NCBI GenBank assembly: GCA_030710605.1
Contig: CP092863.1
Span: 121,074,203-121,138,202 of the forward strand
Reading direction: 5' to 3'
DNA length: 64,000 bases
Source of the DNA: Cordylochernes scorpioides
Lineage: Eukaryota > Arthropoda > Arachnida > Pseudoscorpiones > Chernetidae
A program made the position numbers and the translations under genes. The notes beneath the pieces were generated by a model that saw nothing but the letters and a program-made list of their open reading frames with translations, searched no databases and was not told the DNA's origin. Every line of letters begins with the position of its first letter. Positions within the stretch are counted from its first letter, which is position 1. Shown piece after piece: positions 39,801 to 50,489 of this stretch.

Positions 39801-39944
39801 AAGCTGCTGCTCTGGGTCTAAGTCAATTTTCTGCAAGGCTGCGGTCATTGCTGGGCATGAGAATATGTGAGTAGATGTTAGTTCCACACCAGGACAGTTG
39901 TTGCATGCTCTATAAGTTATTGTGCCATCTGGATGTATTGCCAT
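39741..39944 (-). pseudogene. LINE C-terminal fragment with CCHC motif
   Basis: Minus-strand frame from 39944: MAIHPDGTITYRACNNCPG..., with C-x2-C-x8-H-x3-C (CNNCPGVELTSTHIFSC). This is typical of the end of non-LTR retrotransposon polyproteins (R1/Jockey-like). It then reads IDLDPEQQLYTPKIVDI into the first unit of the minisatellite. Downstream on the minus strand are the array and, beyond it, no RT. 5' truncated. Confidence 0.65.
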
Positions 39945-40375
39945 GTATTTCCAATGTCTTTATTGAATAATTAAATTAAATAATTAATTAGATCTTCGTC
40001 ACAATATTATTTATTCTCTATTAGCCGAGTGACCTGTCTCCTCCCATTTAGTAACCGAATGGAAATTTCCCTAATGAATAGTATTGTAATATGGGTAATT
40101 CTCTCCTCACTGTATGACAAGATATCTGAGAGGCAGAGATCCCAGGGTGAAGTTGTGGAAAGATGGATGGATTCCAGCTACGGGAGGATGGCCCATGTGT
40201 GTAGGGGAGAACAGACGCGGCAAGTTGGCTACAAGGAAGTGTCCCGAGGACCGTGTGGATGAACAAGGCGAGGACGATGCAAAGAAGGACGAAGAGGAAC
40301 CTACCCGGAGCGGACATAGAAGGCAAGTTTATCTACTATACACAGTTACTAATATTATATTTATATTTTCAGCTG
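39945..40375 (+). other. LINE-tail segment, damaged Helitron end and a GC-richer block
   Basis: 39962-40010 matches 24247-24340. At 40022 TTAGCCGAGTGACCTG resembles a Helitron 3' end with CTAG mutated to TTAG. 40095-40325 is much less AT-rich than its surroundings and has a 104-codon plus-strand frame rich in E/D/K/R (EQGEDDAKKDEEEPTRSG), ending near AGAAGGCAAGT, which could be a splice donor. I recognise no domain; it may be an exon, a captured fragment, or chance. Confidence 0.35.
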
Positions 40376-40625
40376 ACCGCGTACGCGTTTCGGGCTTGTT
40401 GGCCCTCATCAGCGTGATTGTTCGTTGAGGTACAGCTTGCACCACGCTGATGAGGGCCAACAGCCCGAAACCCGTCCGTTAGTTAGCTTTTCTTGATTAA
40501 TCAAGAATGGGTATTTGGCCAATTCTGGAATAATTAAATATCAACGAGAATAGTTGATATTTATTCCGATAGATGGCGCAAGCCATCAGCAACTTTCAGT
40601 TGCACGATAAAGAGATGCCTCTTTT
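40376..40625. mobile_element. Hammerhead fold-back remnant, deleted centre
   Basis: A minus-oriented hammerhead relic (40378-40420; stem I largely lost) and a plus-oriented one (40433-40490) face each other a few bases apart, followed by the right arm GGGTATTTGGCCAATTCTGG and GATAGATGGCGCAAGCCATC. Compared with 24566-25240, the left arm and centre are missing. Confidence 0.65.
40433..40490 (+). ncRNA. Hammerhead ribozyme motif, impaired stem III
   Basis: CTGATGA, GGGC-CAACA-GCCC and GAAA are intact, but stem III reads ACCCGT (not self-complementary) and stem I 3' strand is CGTTAG, not CGTGG. Probably inactive. Confidence 0.6.
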
Positions 40626-40917
40626 CATAGTTATTAATATCCTTTTTAAATCTCTGGGAATAAATCCATAGTACTAAGCTGTATCCAAAACGATCCCACA
40701 TTGTTTTCTTAGAAACCTTGCACACAAACATCGGTGGCTGAGAAGCGTCGTAACAGCATTTTTAACAAATGTAATTCTATATAAGAAAGGAAGGCACATC
40801 AAAACACAAATGTTTCTTTAAAACATAAAATAATTTTTCCATTTTTCACATATAGATGGCAGGTTAGAGCTTTATGATTAAATATGCCTAACTAGCCTTG
40901 TATATATTAGGAAAAAA

Positions 40918-41090
40918 AAAAAGGCATCTCCATTATCGGGCAACTAAAAGTTGCTGATGGCTTGCGCCATCTATCGGAATAAATATCAACTATTCGTTGA
41001 TTTTTAATTATTACATAATTGGCCAAATATCCATTCGGGCTGTTGGCCCTCGTCAGCGTGGTGCAAACTGTACCTCTACAACCAAAAACT
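40918..41090 (-). mobile_element. Half copy of the hammerhead fold-back family
   Basis: GGCATCTCCATTATCGGGCA, GCGCCATCTATCGGAATAAA, then minus-strand CTGACGA-GGGC-CAACA-GCCC-GAA; the base after GAA is T and stem III and the cleavage site are deleted. Confidence 0.65.
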
Positions 41091-41180
41091 GGTTATTTAG
41101 GCATTCTAAAAATAATAAAAAAACTACTTGTACTTATTGTTTGTGAATGAGCATTGCTCGATGCAAATATTTATATGTAA

Positions 41181-41383
41181 TTCTACTGTCCATAGTTTGA
41201 TTAAATACCATTTCTAAAATTCCATCCTTCAGTGTAGCATATATAAGCAGAATCGTCCAATACAGTATTAGAGCTCTTAGAAGCGGTCTGGTAGATTAAA
41301 ATTGGCGAAACCGCTGGGAGGGTTCATCACTGATGAGCCAAGCCCTCCCAATATATTTTTTCATCGCAGTAAGGACAGTAGAA
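41181..41383 (-). mobile_element. MITE, TTCTACTG family
   Basis: TTCTACTGTCC at left and GGACAGTAGAA at right. Internal CATTTCTAAAATTCCATCC and GATGAGCCAAGCCCTCCC. Confidence 0.85.
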
Positions 41384-41520
41384 GTTTGTATTATGTATAA
41401 AATAAACATTCGTGCTTTTAAATCCTTTCATTTTATATGTATAGTTATATAAAACTGTTTAAAAGATTATTTTTTTAAGAATAATTTTAACCCCTTGCTA
41501 AATATTTTATTTTTATTTAA

Positions 41521-41600
41521 TTTCTCCTGACGAAGACAAAATATTTTTGTTAAAACGTTGGGAAAATAAAACTCTAACTGTTCGAAGTTTCTATTGTTTT
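41521..41600 (+). repeat. Hammerhead-like segment, decayed
   Basis: CTCCTGACGAAGACAAAATA...TTTTTGTTAAAACGTTGGG parallels 62186-62275, where GAAACGTC is intact; here GAAA reads AAAA. Confidence 0.5.
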
Positions 41601-41744
41601 TACATAAAAGTTATAAAAATATTAAATTTTCAATATACAAATCTCTTATTATGATGCATTAGCGCGCCATCTGTTATCAAAATACGAAACTATTATAGAC
41701 GCGTATGATTCTTTTTTAAAATAAAACTATTTCTACTGCCCTTA

Positions 41745-41957
41745 CTGTTCAGAAATAGGAGATCATATATCGCCGCAACTCTTTTTATTAACGCGATTAA
41801 AGGAAGCTTTCGGGCAAGCCCTTCTTCAGCTAACTATAGTGTACCTATAGTACCTAGGTACACTATAGTTAGCTGAAGAAGGGCTTGCCCGAAAGCTTCC
41901 TTTAATCGCGTTAATAAGAAGAGTTGCGGCGATATATGATCTCCTATTTCTAAATTG
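41745..41957. repeat. Near-perfect palindrome, arms about 103 bp
   Basis: From GAAATAGGAGATCATATATC to its inverse GATATATGATCTCCTATTTC, with the centre at CTATAGTACCTAGGTACACT. I see one or two mismatches (TTTTT/AAGAA near the middle of the arms). Each arm reads outward CTGAAGAAGGGC-TT-GCCC-GAAAGCTT, another hammerhead-like design. Confidence 0.85.
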
Positions 41958-42149
41958 TCGAAATCCGCAATCCGTTTACCATGAATGTCCTTACTGTATA
42001 ATGGAATTTTTCATTAATTTTCCCATTGCAGTAAGGACAGTAGAAATTGTTTTATTTTTAAAAAGAATTATACGCGTCTATAATAGTTTCATATTTTAAA
42101 TCTCTTATCAGAATAAAAAGACGTCAAAATTTGGACAAGAAAGAAAATA

Positions 42150-42642
42150 CAGTAAACTCTCCTATAACGCGATTAATGTGTTCCGTGTTGTATGAAATCA
42201 CGTTATAGGAATAAAAGTTTATTCACTACGTAATTTTTGTTTTTTATATACATTTGCATATAAAATAATATAACATTTAGTTTTGTTTTAGTATATAATT
42301 ATTTTTTCTATATACATCATTTTATACAATACATTTTTACATGATACAGTATATCTCCTTTTCAATTTTTCTTTTTTTCCAACTTTATTCATCATGCCTG
42401 GGGAGCAAGTTTCCTAATTTTTTATATTTACAAAATATTTACATGTAAATTCTAATTTAATACCTAAACGCGTGTGTATAAAAATTAAATGTATTGTACA
42501 GTTGTCAATAAGGAAATTTCCGCATTTTATTTTATAACGCGTTATACGAAAATTCGCGTTGTATAAATAAATTTGTCGTAATTTTTTTATCGCGTTGTAC
42601 GAAATCGCGTTGTAAAAACTCGCGTTATAGGAGAGTCTACTG
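42150..42642. mobile_element. pogo/Tigger-type MITE
   Basis: Terminal inverted repeats CAGTAAACTCTCCTATAACG and CGTTATAGGAGAGTCTACTG, one mismatch, each bordered by TA (42148-42149, 42643-42644). Interior is AT-rich, with further inner repeats of GCGTTGTA/TACGAAATCGCG. No transposase frame. Confidence 0.85.
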
Positions 42643-42831
42643 TATTTGAATAATTTCAGTTGGATCTATATTTGGTGCATATATCAAATCAGGAAAATAT
42701 TTCTTCATCTCTCCCCGGGCAAGACTAGGTAGGGCTTCTGGTTCTTCCATCATTATTTCGTAGAGAACATTTTGGATATTAAATATTGATTTTTTTTTCA
42801 CTTCCTTTTGTTGGTAATCTTCAAATGGCAT
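42637..42831 (-). CDS. Possible host exon, product unknown
   Basis: 65 codons on the minus strand from ATG at 42831, with varied composition (PSLARGEMKKYFPDL) unlike the AT-driven frames around it. Just upstream on the minus strand TTTTTATTTCAACTTTCTAAG resembles a splice acceptor. The stop TAG is supplied by the end of the pogo-like MITE (CAG TAG, where the MITE terminus and its flanking TA lie). It could be a truncated terminal exon, a retroposed piece, or an old transposon frame. I recognise no family. Confidence 0.35.
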   Translation of the reverse strand: MPFEDYQQKEVKKKSIFNIQNVLYEIMMEEPEALPSLARGEMKKYFPDLIYAPNIDPTEIIQIQ

Positions 42832-43049
42832 TCTTAGAAAGTTGAAATAAAAATTTTAATATTTACATATTGTGAGAATATTATGTATTTATATAGGAGA
42901 ATAAAGTTTTTATATTTCAAATTGGGAGGGTTAGTTTGGTGAAGGAGATGTAAAAAAAAAGTGCTGAATTTCGAAAATTCGACATGAAATCGAATCCCGA
43001 ATCGAATAACTTTTTTTTCTGCTTCAAATTATTCGATTCTTGCATACGT

Positions 43050-43140
43050 CCAACTCCACTAGTGAGTACAAGTAACCAAACGGGGCTCTGACACCTTTAA
43101 AGTTTAAAAAAATCGAACTTCTTTCTACATGTGTAGATAC
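43050..43140 (+). mobile_element. SINE fragment
   Basis: CGTCCAACTCCACTAGTGAG and CAAGTAACCAAACGGGGCTC match the SINE body at 48330-48410. The head and tail are absent. Confidence 0.6.
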
Positions 43141-43383
43141 CCCGATTTACACGGTACTTGTTTTACACGTTTTCGCTTTTACACGGTTTTCCAAATACGT
43201 TTTTGTTTTTATCGCACTATACTAAAATGCGATATTCTACTCTATACTACCTATGTTGAAAAGAATATTGGGAAGCTCTGATTCATGAGGGGGCGAACAC
43301 CTATTCAGATTTGACAGTTTAATATACACCTATCCCTCGATTTACACGTTTTTCTCAGGAACGTATCTACCGTGGGGTGCCAC

Positions 43384-43743
43384 ATACGAGGTGTGTTCAA
43401 AATGTATCGCGACTTTTCAATTTTCGCGGGTTACGTATATTCGAATTTCGATCTTTTTGTGGCTTTATGTTGGTACTCATGTCTCTCACTTATGCCGACA
43501 AGCTCGGCCATTTTGAATGTTCACTTAATTGTTAACAGCTGCTTTGCTTGCAGGTGTTTTGGATCGTCTTCAATTTTTACCTATTAAAAAATGGATCAAA
43601 GAACCTGTATCAAATTTTGTGTGAAAAACGAAATTAAGTGCGCGGATACATTCCGAATGTTGACTGTGGCATACGGAGTAGCTACCTTGAACCGAAGCAA
43701 CGTTTATCGGTGGTACAAAATGTTTGCCGTGTGGGGCAATTAG
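43384..43743 (+). pseudogene. Mariner-like transposase, N-terminal stub
   Basis: Begins after TA with CGAGGTGTGTTCAAAATGTA, a typical mariner inverted terminal repeat, followed by a 5' untranslated stretch and ATG at 43591. The 50 readable residues include RTCIKFCVKNEIKCADTFRM and NRSNVYRWYKMF, the first helix-turn-helix of mariner transposases. A stop follows at 43741-43743, and no catalytic DD(34)D region or right terminal repeat is present. Dead fragment. Confidence 0.75.
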
Positions 43744-43944
43744 AGTAAAAGCACGTTGCTAAATATAGCCCACTATGATTATCCTAGTCTGTACTATATA
43801 AGAGTATAAATAAATATTTTTAATGTGAAACCGCTCACCTAATTTCCTATTTGCACACATACATATGTATTATGAAAATATAGCAATCCCTATTTAAATC
43901 TTTAGATAATAAAAATGCATATATTGGATTGAATAAAAGATGTA
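43744..43944. other. Left flank of the composite Helitron (old TATTGGATC repeat)
   Basis: CATATATTGGATTGAATAAA at 43917-43936 belongs to the TATTGGATC fold-back family; the family sequence resumes at 50520 (TTTGATAATATTTCTGTTGG) on the other side of the Helitron. Confidence 0.65.
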
Positions 43945-44542
43945 TCTATATAGATAATACCGTAACAGAGTTTTCCATTGTAAAGTCCTGAGCTATCTCC
44001 TCCGAAGATTCTGAACTACACATAACAATCTATATACCAAAATTTTCGTTATTTTTTTCTTCGTGTCATAGGCCTGTTTTTATTTTCCTAATGTTAACAG
44101 TTATTTTTATTTTTTAATTTAATCTATTTTACAATCGTAGATTTTTTGCATTTATCATCATCAATTCTTTTGTTTACAATTGCGTAACTTTTATAGAGAG
44201 AAATAAAGAAATACATAATTGATTAGATACAAAAGTGTGAACCAGAAAGTCGATTTTTAAAATGTTATTATTTAATATAAACTTATTTTAATTTAATTTT
44301 GAAATGAAAAGGTAGTGTAAAAGTGTATATGAGGTTAGATTCAAATAGGTTTAATTATGTTAGTTTAATCGCTAAATAAGGTTAGTTTTAGATAAGTTGA
44401 ATTAGGTTAGTTTCAGATAATTAAAAAAAAATAATGTTCGTTTTTAGAAAAATAATTCGCAATAGTAAGTATATATATTAATATAAAAGATCGAAATGTA
44501 AAAATCACTATGTCCAAAATCTTCGCTTTAACTCGTGTAAAA
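43945..44542 (+). other. Helitron 5' region
   Basis: 43945-44165 is the inverse of 22320-22544 at high identity (GTAAAGTCCTGAGCTATCTC, GGCCTGTTTTTATTTTCC). The rest, with TTAGGTTAG-like motifs (about 44330-44415), is found only here. Confidence 0.7.
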
Positions 44543-47500
44543 CGGCTCGAAGGTACGGCGGTGTCAACGTACAGCGCCGCCTACCAAAGTTACCCTTTTC
44601 TGGGAACTCACCAGGTTATATTATTTTTCGAATTGTAGATTGAATTATTACTTTTATTCTATCTTTTATAAGTGTTTGTTATAGTTTTTCATTTGAATTT
44701 AGCACAATTTTTGTATCTGGTTATCTTTTTTGGCATCTTTTTTTTTCTCATTAATAAGACCTAATCCAAATAATTTAATAGTGTGTGACTTTTTTTTTAA
44801 TTAAATTATTTGGATTAGGTCTTATTTTCTTTTATTAATTTGTTATAGTTTTTCATTTGAATTTAGCTCCATTTTTGTGTCTGTCTTTTTTTTTCTTCTC
44901 ATAAATAGGCTGATGCTGTATTTGTGTACTCAATTGTTGCTTTTTTTTTATTAAATTATTTGGATTAGGTCTTATTTTCTTTTATTAATTTGTTATAGTT
45001 TTTTCATTTGAATTTAGCTCCATTTTTGTGTCTGTCTTTTTTTTTCATCTCATAAATAGGCTGATGCTGTATTTGTGTACTCAATTGTTGCTTTTTGTGT
45101 CTGGTTTCTTTTTTGCAGTATTTTTTTTTAATCCTTTTTTTTTCATCAATTGTTTCCTCACATGCTTGGAATTTTCTTTTTATGCCTGTCCTGGCTTTCA
45201 GTTTTATAGATTTCCTCTGCTTGGTTCTTATTTTACCTTTTTTTTTTTTGAGCGTCTTCTGTCATGCCTCGGAAAGGCCGTGGAAGACTCACTCCCCTGA
45301 CCGCTAGGCTATTTCTCTTGTTTACTTTTTTACCAATGCCTATAATTTTTCACCTGAAAGATTTTTTTTTATTTGTTATTCAATAAACTATTATCACTTA
45401 TTTTTGGTCTTCTTTTTATTTACTTATTTTACTGGGGGTTGGTGGAAGGATGGTCTAAGCCGTTGGTTCGGCTCGAAGGTACGGCGGTGTCAACGTACAG
45501 CGCCGCCTACCAAAGTTAACCTTTTCTGGGAACTCACCAGGTTATATTATTTTTCGAATTGTAGATTGAATTATTACTTTTATTCTATCTTTTATAAGTG
45601 TTTGTTATAGTTTTTCATTTGAATTTAGCACAATTTTTGTATCTGGTTATCTTTTTTGGCATCTTTTTTTTCTCATTAATAAGACCTAATCCAAATAATT
45701 TAATAGTGTGTGACTTTTTTTTAAATTAAATTATTTGGATTAGGTCTTATTTTCTTTTATTAATTTGTTATAGTTTTTCATTTGAATTTAGCTCCATTTT
45801 TGTGTCTGTCTTTTTTTTTTCTTCTCATAAATAGGCTGATGCTGTATTTGTGTACTCAATTGTTGCTTTTTTTTATTAAATTATTTGGATTAGGTCTTAT
45901 TTTCTTTTATTAATTTGTTATAGTTTTTCATTTGAATTTAGCTCCATTTTTGTGTCTGTCTTTTTTTTTCATCTCATAAATAGGCTGATGCTGTATTTGT
46001 GTACTCAATTGTTGCTTTTTGTGTCTGGTTTCTTTTTTGCAGTATTTTTTTTGAATCCTTTTTTTTTTCATCAATTGTTTCCTCACATGCTTGGAATTTT
46101 CTTTTTATGCCTGTCCTGGCTTTCAGTTTTATAGATTTCCTCTGCTTGGTTCTTATTTTACCTTTTTTTTTTTTAGCGTCTTCTGTCATGCCTCGGAAAG
46201 GCCGTGGAAGACTCACTCCCCTGACCGCTAGGCTATTTCTCTTGTTTACTTTTTTACCAATGCCTATAATTTTTCACCTGAAAGATTTTTTTTTATTTGT
46301 TATTCAATAAACTATTATCACTTATTTTTGGTCTTCTTTTTATTTACTTATTTTACTGGGGGTTGGTGGAAGGATGGTCTAAGCCGTTGGTTCGGCTCGA
46401 AGGTACGGCGGTGTCAACGTACAGCGCCGCCTACCAAAGTTAACCTTTTCTGGGAACTCACCAGGTTATATTATTTTTCGAATTGTAGATTGAATTATTA
46501 CTTTTATTCTATCTTTTATAAGTGTTTGTTATAGTTTTTCATTTGAATTTAGCACAATTTTTGTATCTGGTTATCTTTTTTGGCATCTTTTTTTTCTCAT
46601 TAATAAGACCTAATCCAAATAATTTAATAGTGTGTGACTTTTTTTTTAATTAAATTATTTGGATTAGGTCTTATTTTCTTTTATTAATTTGTTATAGTTT
46701 TTCATTTGAATTTAGCTCCATTTTTGTGTCTGTCTTTTTTTTTCTTCTCATAAATAGGCTGATGCTGTATTTGTGTACTCAATTGTTGCTTTTTTTTAAT
46801 TAAATTATTTGGATTAGGTCTTATTTTCTTTTATTAATTTGTTATAGTTTTTCATTTGAATTTAGCTCCATTTTTGTGTCTGTCTTTTTTTTTCATATCA
46901 TAAATAGGCTGATGCTGTATTTGTGTACTCAATTGTTGCTTTTTGTGTCTGGTTTCTTTTTTGCAGTATTTTTTTTGAATCCTTTTTTTTTTCATCAATT
47001 GTTTCCTCACATGCTTGGAATTTTCTTTTTATGCCTGTCCTGGCTTTCAGTTTTATAGATTTCCTCTGCTTGGTTCTTATTTTACCTTTTTTTTTTGAGC
47101 GTCTTCTGTCATGCCTCGGAAAGGCCGTGGAAGACTCACTCCCCTGACCGCTAGGCTATTTCTCTTGTTTACTTTTTTACCAATGCCTATAATTTTTCAC
47201 CTGAAAGATTTTTTTTTATTTGTTATTCAATAAACTATTATCACTTATTTTTGGTCTTCTTTTTATTTACTTATTTTACTGGGGGTTGGTGGAAGGATGG
47301 TCTAAGCCGTTGGTTCGGCTCGAAGGTACGGCGGTGTCAACGTACAGCGCCGCCTACCAAAGTTAACCTTTTCTGGGAACTCACCAGGTTATATTATTTT
47401 TCGAATTGTAGATTGAATTATTACTTTTATTCTATCTTTTATAAGTGTTTGTTATAGTTTTTCATTTGAATTTAGCACAATTTTTGTATCTGGTTATCTT

Positions 47501-48240
47501 TTTTGGCATCTTTTTTTTCTCATTAATAAGACCTAATCCAAATAATTTAATAGTGTGTGACTTTTTTTTTAATTAAATTATTTGGATTAGGTCTTATTTT
47601 CTTTTATTAATTTGTTATAGTTTTTCATTTGAATTTAGCTCCATTTTTGTGTCTGTCTTTTTTTTTCTTCTCATAAATAGGCTGATGCTGTATTTGTGTA
47701 CTCAATTGTTGCTTTTTTTTTATTAAATTATTTGGATTAGGTCTTATTTTCTTTTATTAATTTGTTATAGTTTTTCATTTTGAATTTAGCTCCATTTTTG
47801 TGTCTGTCTTTTTTTTTCATCTCATAAATAGGCTGATGCTGTATTTGTGTACTCAATTGTTGCTTTTTGTGTCTGGTTTCTTTTTTTGCAGTATTTTTTT
47901 TGAATCCTTTTTTTTTCATCAATTGTTTCCTCACATGCTTGGAATTTTCTTTTTATGCCTGTCCTGGCTTTCAGTTTTATAGATTTCCTCTGCTTGGTTC
48001 TTATTTTACCTTTTTTTTTTTGAGCGTCTTCTGTCATGCCTCGGAAAGGCCGTGGAAGACTCACTCCCCTGACCGCTAGGCTATTTCTCTTGTTTACTTT
48101 TTTACCAATGCCTATAATTTTTCACCTGAAAGATTTTTTTTTATTTGTTATTCAATAAACTATTATCACTTATTTTTGGTCTTCTTTTTATTTACTTATT
48201 TTACTGGGGGTTGGTGGAAGGATGGTCTAAGCCGTTGGTT
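44543..48240 (+). repeat. Four tandem units of about 924 bp with truncated Rep start
   Basis: Units 44543-45468, 45469-46392, 46393-47315 and 47316-48240. Each runs: GC hairpin GGTACGGCGGTG...CGCCGCCTACC, Rep leader, ATG (45264, 46188, 47111, 48036) with MPRKGRGRL, sequence from the Helitron 3' region (CCAATGCCTATAATTTTTCA), and the first 30 bp of the SINE head ending GCCGTTGGTT. Unit junctions lie inside the SINE head, not at Helitron termini. In three units Rep codons give way after about 15 residues to a short unrelated frame, so no Rep is made. Confidence 0.9.
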
Positions 48241-48416
48241 TTCGACCGCTACGACCCGGGTTCGATTCCCGCATTGGGCACTTTTTTCTGAAAAAATAAA
48301 AAAAAAAGCTCCAATGGCTTCTGATTCTTGCAAAAGTCCAACCCCACCAGCAAGCGCAAGTAATCAAACGGGGCTCTGGCACACTTGTACATGCAAAGTC
48401 GAACTGCTTTTCATAC
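48208..48416 (+). mobile_element. tRNA-derived SINE, 3' truncated
   Basis: Head GGTGGAAGGATGGTCTAAGC, B box GGTTCGATTCC at 48259-48269, A-run, body through GCAAAGTCGAACTGCTTTTC. It then joins helicase-derived DNA at about 48417. Its first 30 bp form the end of the fourth 924-bp unit. Confidence 0.8.
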
Positions 48417-50364
48417 GTGTACCATTTTCAAAGACCCTGCTTAGGATTAAAACTTCTCAGAAGCATAACAATAGTACCAACCTAGAGGTTAACTGGTGTG
48501 GATGCATTCCTCTGGGAGTAAGACTATTGAGAAATTCAGTAGGGAGTTATTTTGCTTCTCCGCATTCTAACACTCCAACTGTTAACACTGTGGAAACACT
48601 GACTCATGTTTGGTAAGCAATTTCAGGGAAGAAACTATAGACATTGGATTAAATAAATTATTAATTAAATTGCATTAAATAAAAATTATTAGATTTAAAT
48701 AAATATTATTCGAGTGAAAAAAAAAAAAGAAAGAAATTAACAAATTAGAAAATAAAATTTCGAAAAATACAACTATATTGCAGATAAGATAAGAGGACCT
48801 TATTAAAAATACATAAACAAACTGTAATTCGACACTATCGATAATTCGACACTTTCGATAATTCGACACTTTCGATAATTCGACCATTTTAAAAATCAAA
48901 TTTACAAGGTTGATTGTTGTTTAAATACAACTTTGATTTTGCATGCATGAACACAGGCTCTTGTAGCAAGAACCCAACTTTAGTGAAAACTGATGCCTCT
49001 TCAGAATGAATGGAAGACTGAAATCTGAAGGAGCAGAAGATATGGGTCATCTTTACATGTATGCTATCCAATGTTCGCACACTTGAAAAAGCTACATATA
49101 AAGTTGTCCGTGCGTAAACACAGGCTCTTGTAGCCAAGGTTTGGCCTTGAGCCTTATTTATAGTCATAGCAAAAGCCAACCTTAGTGAAAACTAACGCCT
49201 CTCTAGAATGAAGCGAAGGTTGGTATCCGAAGGGGCCAAAGATATTTCAGACACTATACAGTGTGTTCAACTTTGGGCACTGTCAGTATATGTGCTTCAA
49301 GGACATGAGAGCACATGCGCTGAAACACCATACGTGTTCCATCGCAAAGATCCTAAAGGCATTGGTGAAAGTATAAATAAATATTTTGGAAATGAAAAAA
49401 AAATACATATATATATAAGAAAATAAATTGGAATAAAAATTTACAAACTATATTTCAGAGTGGATACATATTTGAAAGGAAAAAAAAAAAGAAAATTGCA
49501 AACAACAAAACTATATTACAGATATGACATGAAAACTAACGCCTCTCTAGAATGAAGCGAAGGTTGGTATCCGAAGGGGCCAAAGATATTTCAGACACTA
49601 TACAGTGTGTTCAACTTTGGGCACTGTCAGTATATGTGCTTCAAGGACATGAGAGCACATGCGCTGAAACACCATACGCGTTCCATCGCAAAGATCCTAA
49701 AGGCATTGGTGAAAGTATAAATGACCCATATATTCTGCTCCTTCAGATTTCAGTCTTCCATTCATTCTGAAGAGGCATCAGTTTTCACTAAAGTTTGCTT
49801 TTGCTATGACTATAAATAATATTTGGGTTCTTGCTACAAGAGCCTGTGTTTATGCATGCAAAAGCAAAGTTGTATTTAAACAACAATCAACCTTGTAAAT
49901 TTGATTTTTAAAATGGTCGAATTATCGAAAGTGTCGAATTATCGAGTGTCGAATTACAGTTTGTTTATGTATTTTTAATAAGGTCCTCTTATCTTATCTG
50001 CAATATAGTTGTATTTTTCGAAATTTTATTTTCTAATTTGTTAATTTCTTTCTTTTTTTTTTCACTCTAATAATATTTATTTAAATCTAATAATTTTTAT
50101 TTAATGCAATTTAATTAATAATTTATTTAATCCAATGTCTATAGTTTCTTCCCTGAAATTGCTTACCAAACATGAGTCAGTGTTTCCACAGTGTTAACAG
50201 TTGGAGTGTTAGAATGCGGAGAAGCAAAATAACTCCCTACTGAATTTCTCAATAGTCTCACTCCCAGAGGAATGCATCCACACCAGTTAACCTCTAGGTT
50301 GGTACTATTGTTATGCTTCTGAGAAGTTTTAATCCTAAGCAGGGTCTTTGAAAATGGTATACGT
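48415..50364. pseudogene. Inverted repeat of helicase gene fragments
   Basis: Arms 48415-49050 and 49721-50364 are inverse copies. Outer parts match the helicase around 17085-17290 (AGACCCTGCTTAGGATT; CTGGTGTGGATGCATTCCTC). Middle parts hold AATTCGAC repeats; inner parts match 16850-16990. The spacer carries a further helicase segment (49075-49370), part of which is repeated directly at 49531-49722. All frames are interrupted. Helicase sense is minus in the left arm and centre, plus in the right arm. Confidence 0.85.
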
Positions 50365-50489
50365 ATGGTGATACAGTGCATGTGCTCTCATGTCCTTAAA
50401 GTAGTGTAGTTCTGTTGTTTGCAATTTCATTTTCTGATTTGTTAAAATTTTTCTTCTATAGTTTCTCACCTGCGGGTCCTTCGGGTAAA

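Noticed and set aside
38469..39821. Open frames of 450, 441 and 329 codons on the plus strand
   Set aside because: They overlap in different frames of one minisatellite and have Val/Cys-rich repeats. Their openness follows from unit lengths; the LINE-derived coding sense is the minus strand.
44543..48240. Head-to-tail Helitron concatemer produced at true Helitron ends
   Set aside because: Unit junctions contain neither 5'-TC nor CTAG termini; they fall in a SINE head, so the simple end-to-end concatemer model does not fit.
48176..48616. 146-codon plus-strand frame
   Set aside because: It runs through a SINE head, SINE body and antisense helicase sequence, so it is a chance fusion.
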